Shown one piece after another: positions 4,906-5,646 of a DNA stretch of 5,646 bases (positions within the stretch are counted from its first letter, which is position 1; each line of letters opens with the position of its first letter). A model generated the notes under the pieces. That model saw only the letters and a program-made list of their open reading frames with translations, ran no database searches and was not told the DNA's origin. This DNA is from Deltaproteobacteria bacterium. GTDB taxonomy: Bacteria > Desulfobacterota > Desulfobacteria > Desulfobacterales > Desulfatibacillaceae. The DNA is taken from contig JAFDHW010000172.1 of NCBI GenBank assembly GCA_019308705.1, positions 1 through 5,646 of the forward strand. The letters run 5' to 3'. Both the position numbers and the translations under genes were made by a program.

Positions 4906-5646
4906 ATGGAATTCGACGTTGCCACGTGGACCCGGCTGGCTGCGCTGGCCGGGGGGGGATTGTGCATGGGCTTCGGCGCCATCGGCGCGGCCGTTGGCGA
5001 GGGGCTCGCCGCGGCGCAGGCCAACGGGGCGGTTTCAAGAAACCCCGCGCTGGCGGGAGACATTTTCAAGACCATGCTGGTGGGCCAGGCGGTGGCCGAA
5101 TCCGCGGCCATTTTCGCCCTGGTGGTGGCCATGCTGCTCTTGTTCAGCGACTTCTCCCACGGCTCGTGGCTGGACGTGTCGGTGGTGTTTTCCGCGGGAA
5201 TTTGCATGGGCTTCGGCGCCATCGGTTCGGGGGTGGGTTCCGGATTCCCCGCCGGCGCGGCCTGCGAAGGCATGGCCCGCCAGCCCCAGGCCTCCGGCCG
5301 GCTTATGACCAACATGCTCATCGGCTCGGCGGTGTGCCAAACCCCGGCCATCTTCGCCATGGTGGTGAGCTTCATCCTTTTGTTCACCAATTTCTCCGGC
5401 CGGCCGGTGAACCCCACCTGGGCGGCGCTTTTGGGCGCGGGGCTGGCCAGCGGCATCGCGGCCATCGGCCCGGGCATCGGCGGCGGGTTGGTGGCCCAGA
5501 CCTCCTGCTACGGCGTGGCCAGGAACCCCGACCGCGCCGGTCCGGTGACCAACGTCATGCTCCTTGGCCAGGCCGTCACCCAGACCACGGCCATCTACGG
5601 CATGCTGGTTTCCTTCATCCTCATGTTCAAGGGCATGCCCGAGGCC
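4906..5646 (+). CDS. atpE: Triple-hairpin ATP synthase F0 subunit c (AtpE), 3' end outside window
   Basis: 247 residues are visible with no stop, so the gene runs to or past the edge. Normal subunit c is one two-helix hairpin of 70-90 residues. Here three are fused: about 1-82, 83-163 and 164-247. Each has Gly-rich helix 1, a cytoplasmic loop (SRNP 44-47, ARQP 124-127, ARNP 205-208) and helix 2 ending in a LLLF/ILLF/ILMF-type run. Hairpin 1 has the ion site in GQAVAES (60-66): Val63, Glu65, Ser66, plus Glu32 in helix 1. These align with Ilyobacter-type Gln32/Val63/Glu65/Ser66. Hairpin 2 has Ser112 and Gln145 (AVCQT), and hairpin 3 has Gly193 and Gln226 (AVTQT). The spacing of 33 residues is identical in all three, so the loss of carboxylate is real and not an alignment slip. 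Linkers between hairpins (SDFSHGSWLDV, TNFSGRPVNPTW) would lie on the periplasmic side. The frame is intact. Gln replacement resembles the V-type-like c subunits in which duplicated hairpins lose a site. Confidence 0.93.
   Translation, partial: MEFDVATWTRLAALAGGGLCMGFGAIGAAVGEGLAAAQANGAVSRNPALAGDIFKTMLVGQAVAESAAIFALVVAMLLLFSDFSHGSWLDVSVVFSAGICMGFGAIGSGVGSGFPAGAACEGMARQPQASGRLMTNMLIGSAVCQTPAIFAMVVSFILLFTNFSGRPVNPTWAALLGAGLASGIAAIGPGIGGGLVAQTSCYGVARNPDRAGPVTNVMLLGQAVTQTTAIYGMLVSFILMFKGMPEA
4963..5225 (+). repeat. Exact 23-base direct repeat between c-subunit hairpins 1 and 2
   Basis: Positions 4963-4985 and 5203-5225 are identical (core TGCATGGGCTTCGGCGCC), 240 bases or exactly 80 codons apart. 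Both encode CMGFGAIG in helix 1 of their hairpins. The third hairpin has no such copy (ASGIAAIG). The repeat is direct evidence of internal duplication or gene conversion in atpE. Confidence 0.85.

Noticed and set aside
3338..5038. Very long minus-strand open frame (566 codons) antisense to the atp genes
   Set aside because: It is the shadow of GC-rich codons in atpZ-I-B-E. It is His/Gly/Gln/Asp-rich, has no family motifs, and the plus-strand genes have clear ATP synthase signatures.
4229..5646. N-type ATPase operon
   Set aside because: Gene order atpZ-I-B-E and a normal AtpI are those of an F-type F0 cluster. The N-type order (beta and epsilon first, with AtpQ and AtpR) is not seen, although Glu32 of subunit c is N-type-like.

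Overview
The window is GC-rich bacterial chromosome. The gene content (an F-type ATP synthase F0 cluster starting atpZ-atpI-atpB-atpE, next to a divergent operon with a YkgJ-type cysteine-cluster protein and a PrmA-like methyltransferase) fits an anaerobic member of the Desulfobacterota (former Deltaproteobacteria). That placement is inferred from gene order and protein style and was not tested by search. No mobile element, CRISPR array, rRNA or tRNA was seen.

Layout. Positions 1-358 hold no gene I can support. Two back-to-back intrinsic terminators (359-391 and 408-429), both in minus orientation, end a monocistronic minus-strand gene for a protein made almost entirely of five 34-residue TPR units (432-1055). 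A 284-base gap (1056-1339) with two inverted repeats separates it from a tight minus-strand operon read from about 3335 down to 1340: a YkgJ-type cysteine-cluster protein (2531-3223), a 127-residue protein of unknown function (2151-2534, ATGA overlap) and a PrmA-like methyltransferase whose N-terminus looks like a winged helix (1340-2149, GTG start one base after the preceding stop).

Positions 3224-3445 form a divergent control region. Two sigma70-like promoters facing opposite ways physically overlap (3342-3380). The leader of the minus operon also carries a terminator-shaped hairpin with an alternative pairing, which looks like an attenuator. To the right, the plus strand encodes the membrane part of the ATP synthase: AtpZ-like (3446-3736, TTG start), AtpI (3827-4225), subunit a/AtpB (4229-4903) and subunit c/AtpE (4906 to the window edge).

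The standout is subunit c. Instead of one helical hairpin of about 80 residues it is a head-to-tail fusion of three hairpins (247 residues visible, frame open to the edge). All three keep the Arg-(Asn/Gln)-Pro cytoplasmic loop, but only the first keeps the ion-carrying carboxylate (Glu65, with a second carboxylate at Glu32). The equivalent positions in hairpins 2 and 3 are Gln145 and Gln226. A ring built only from this protein would carry one ion site per three hairpins, which would sharply lower the ion-to-ATP ratio. It would then suit an ATP-driven pump better than a synthase, unless it is mixed with a normal c subunit encoded elsewhere.
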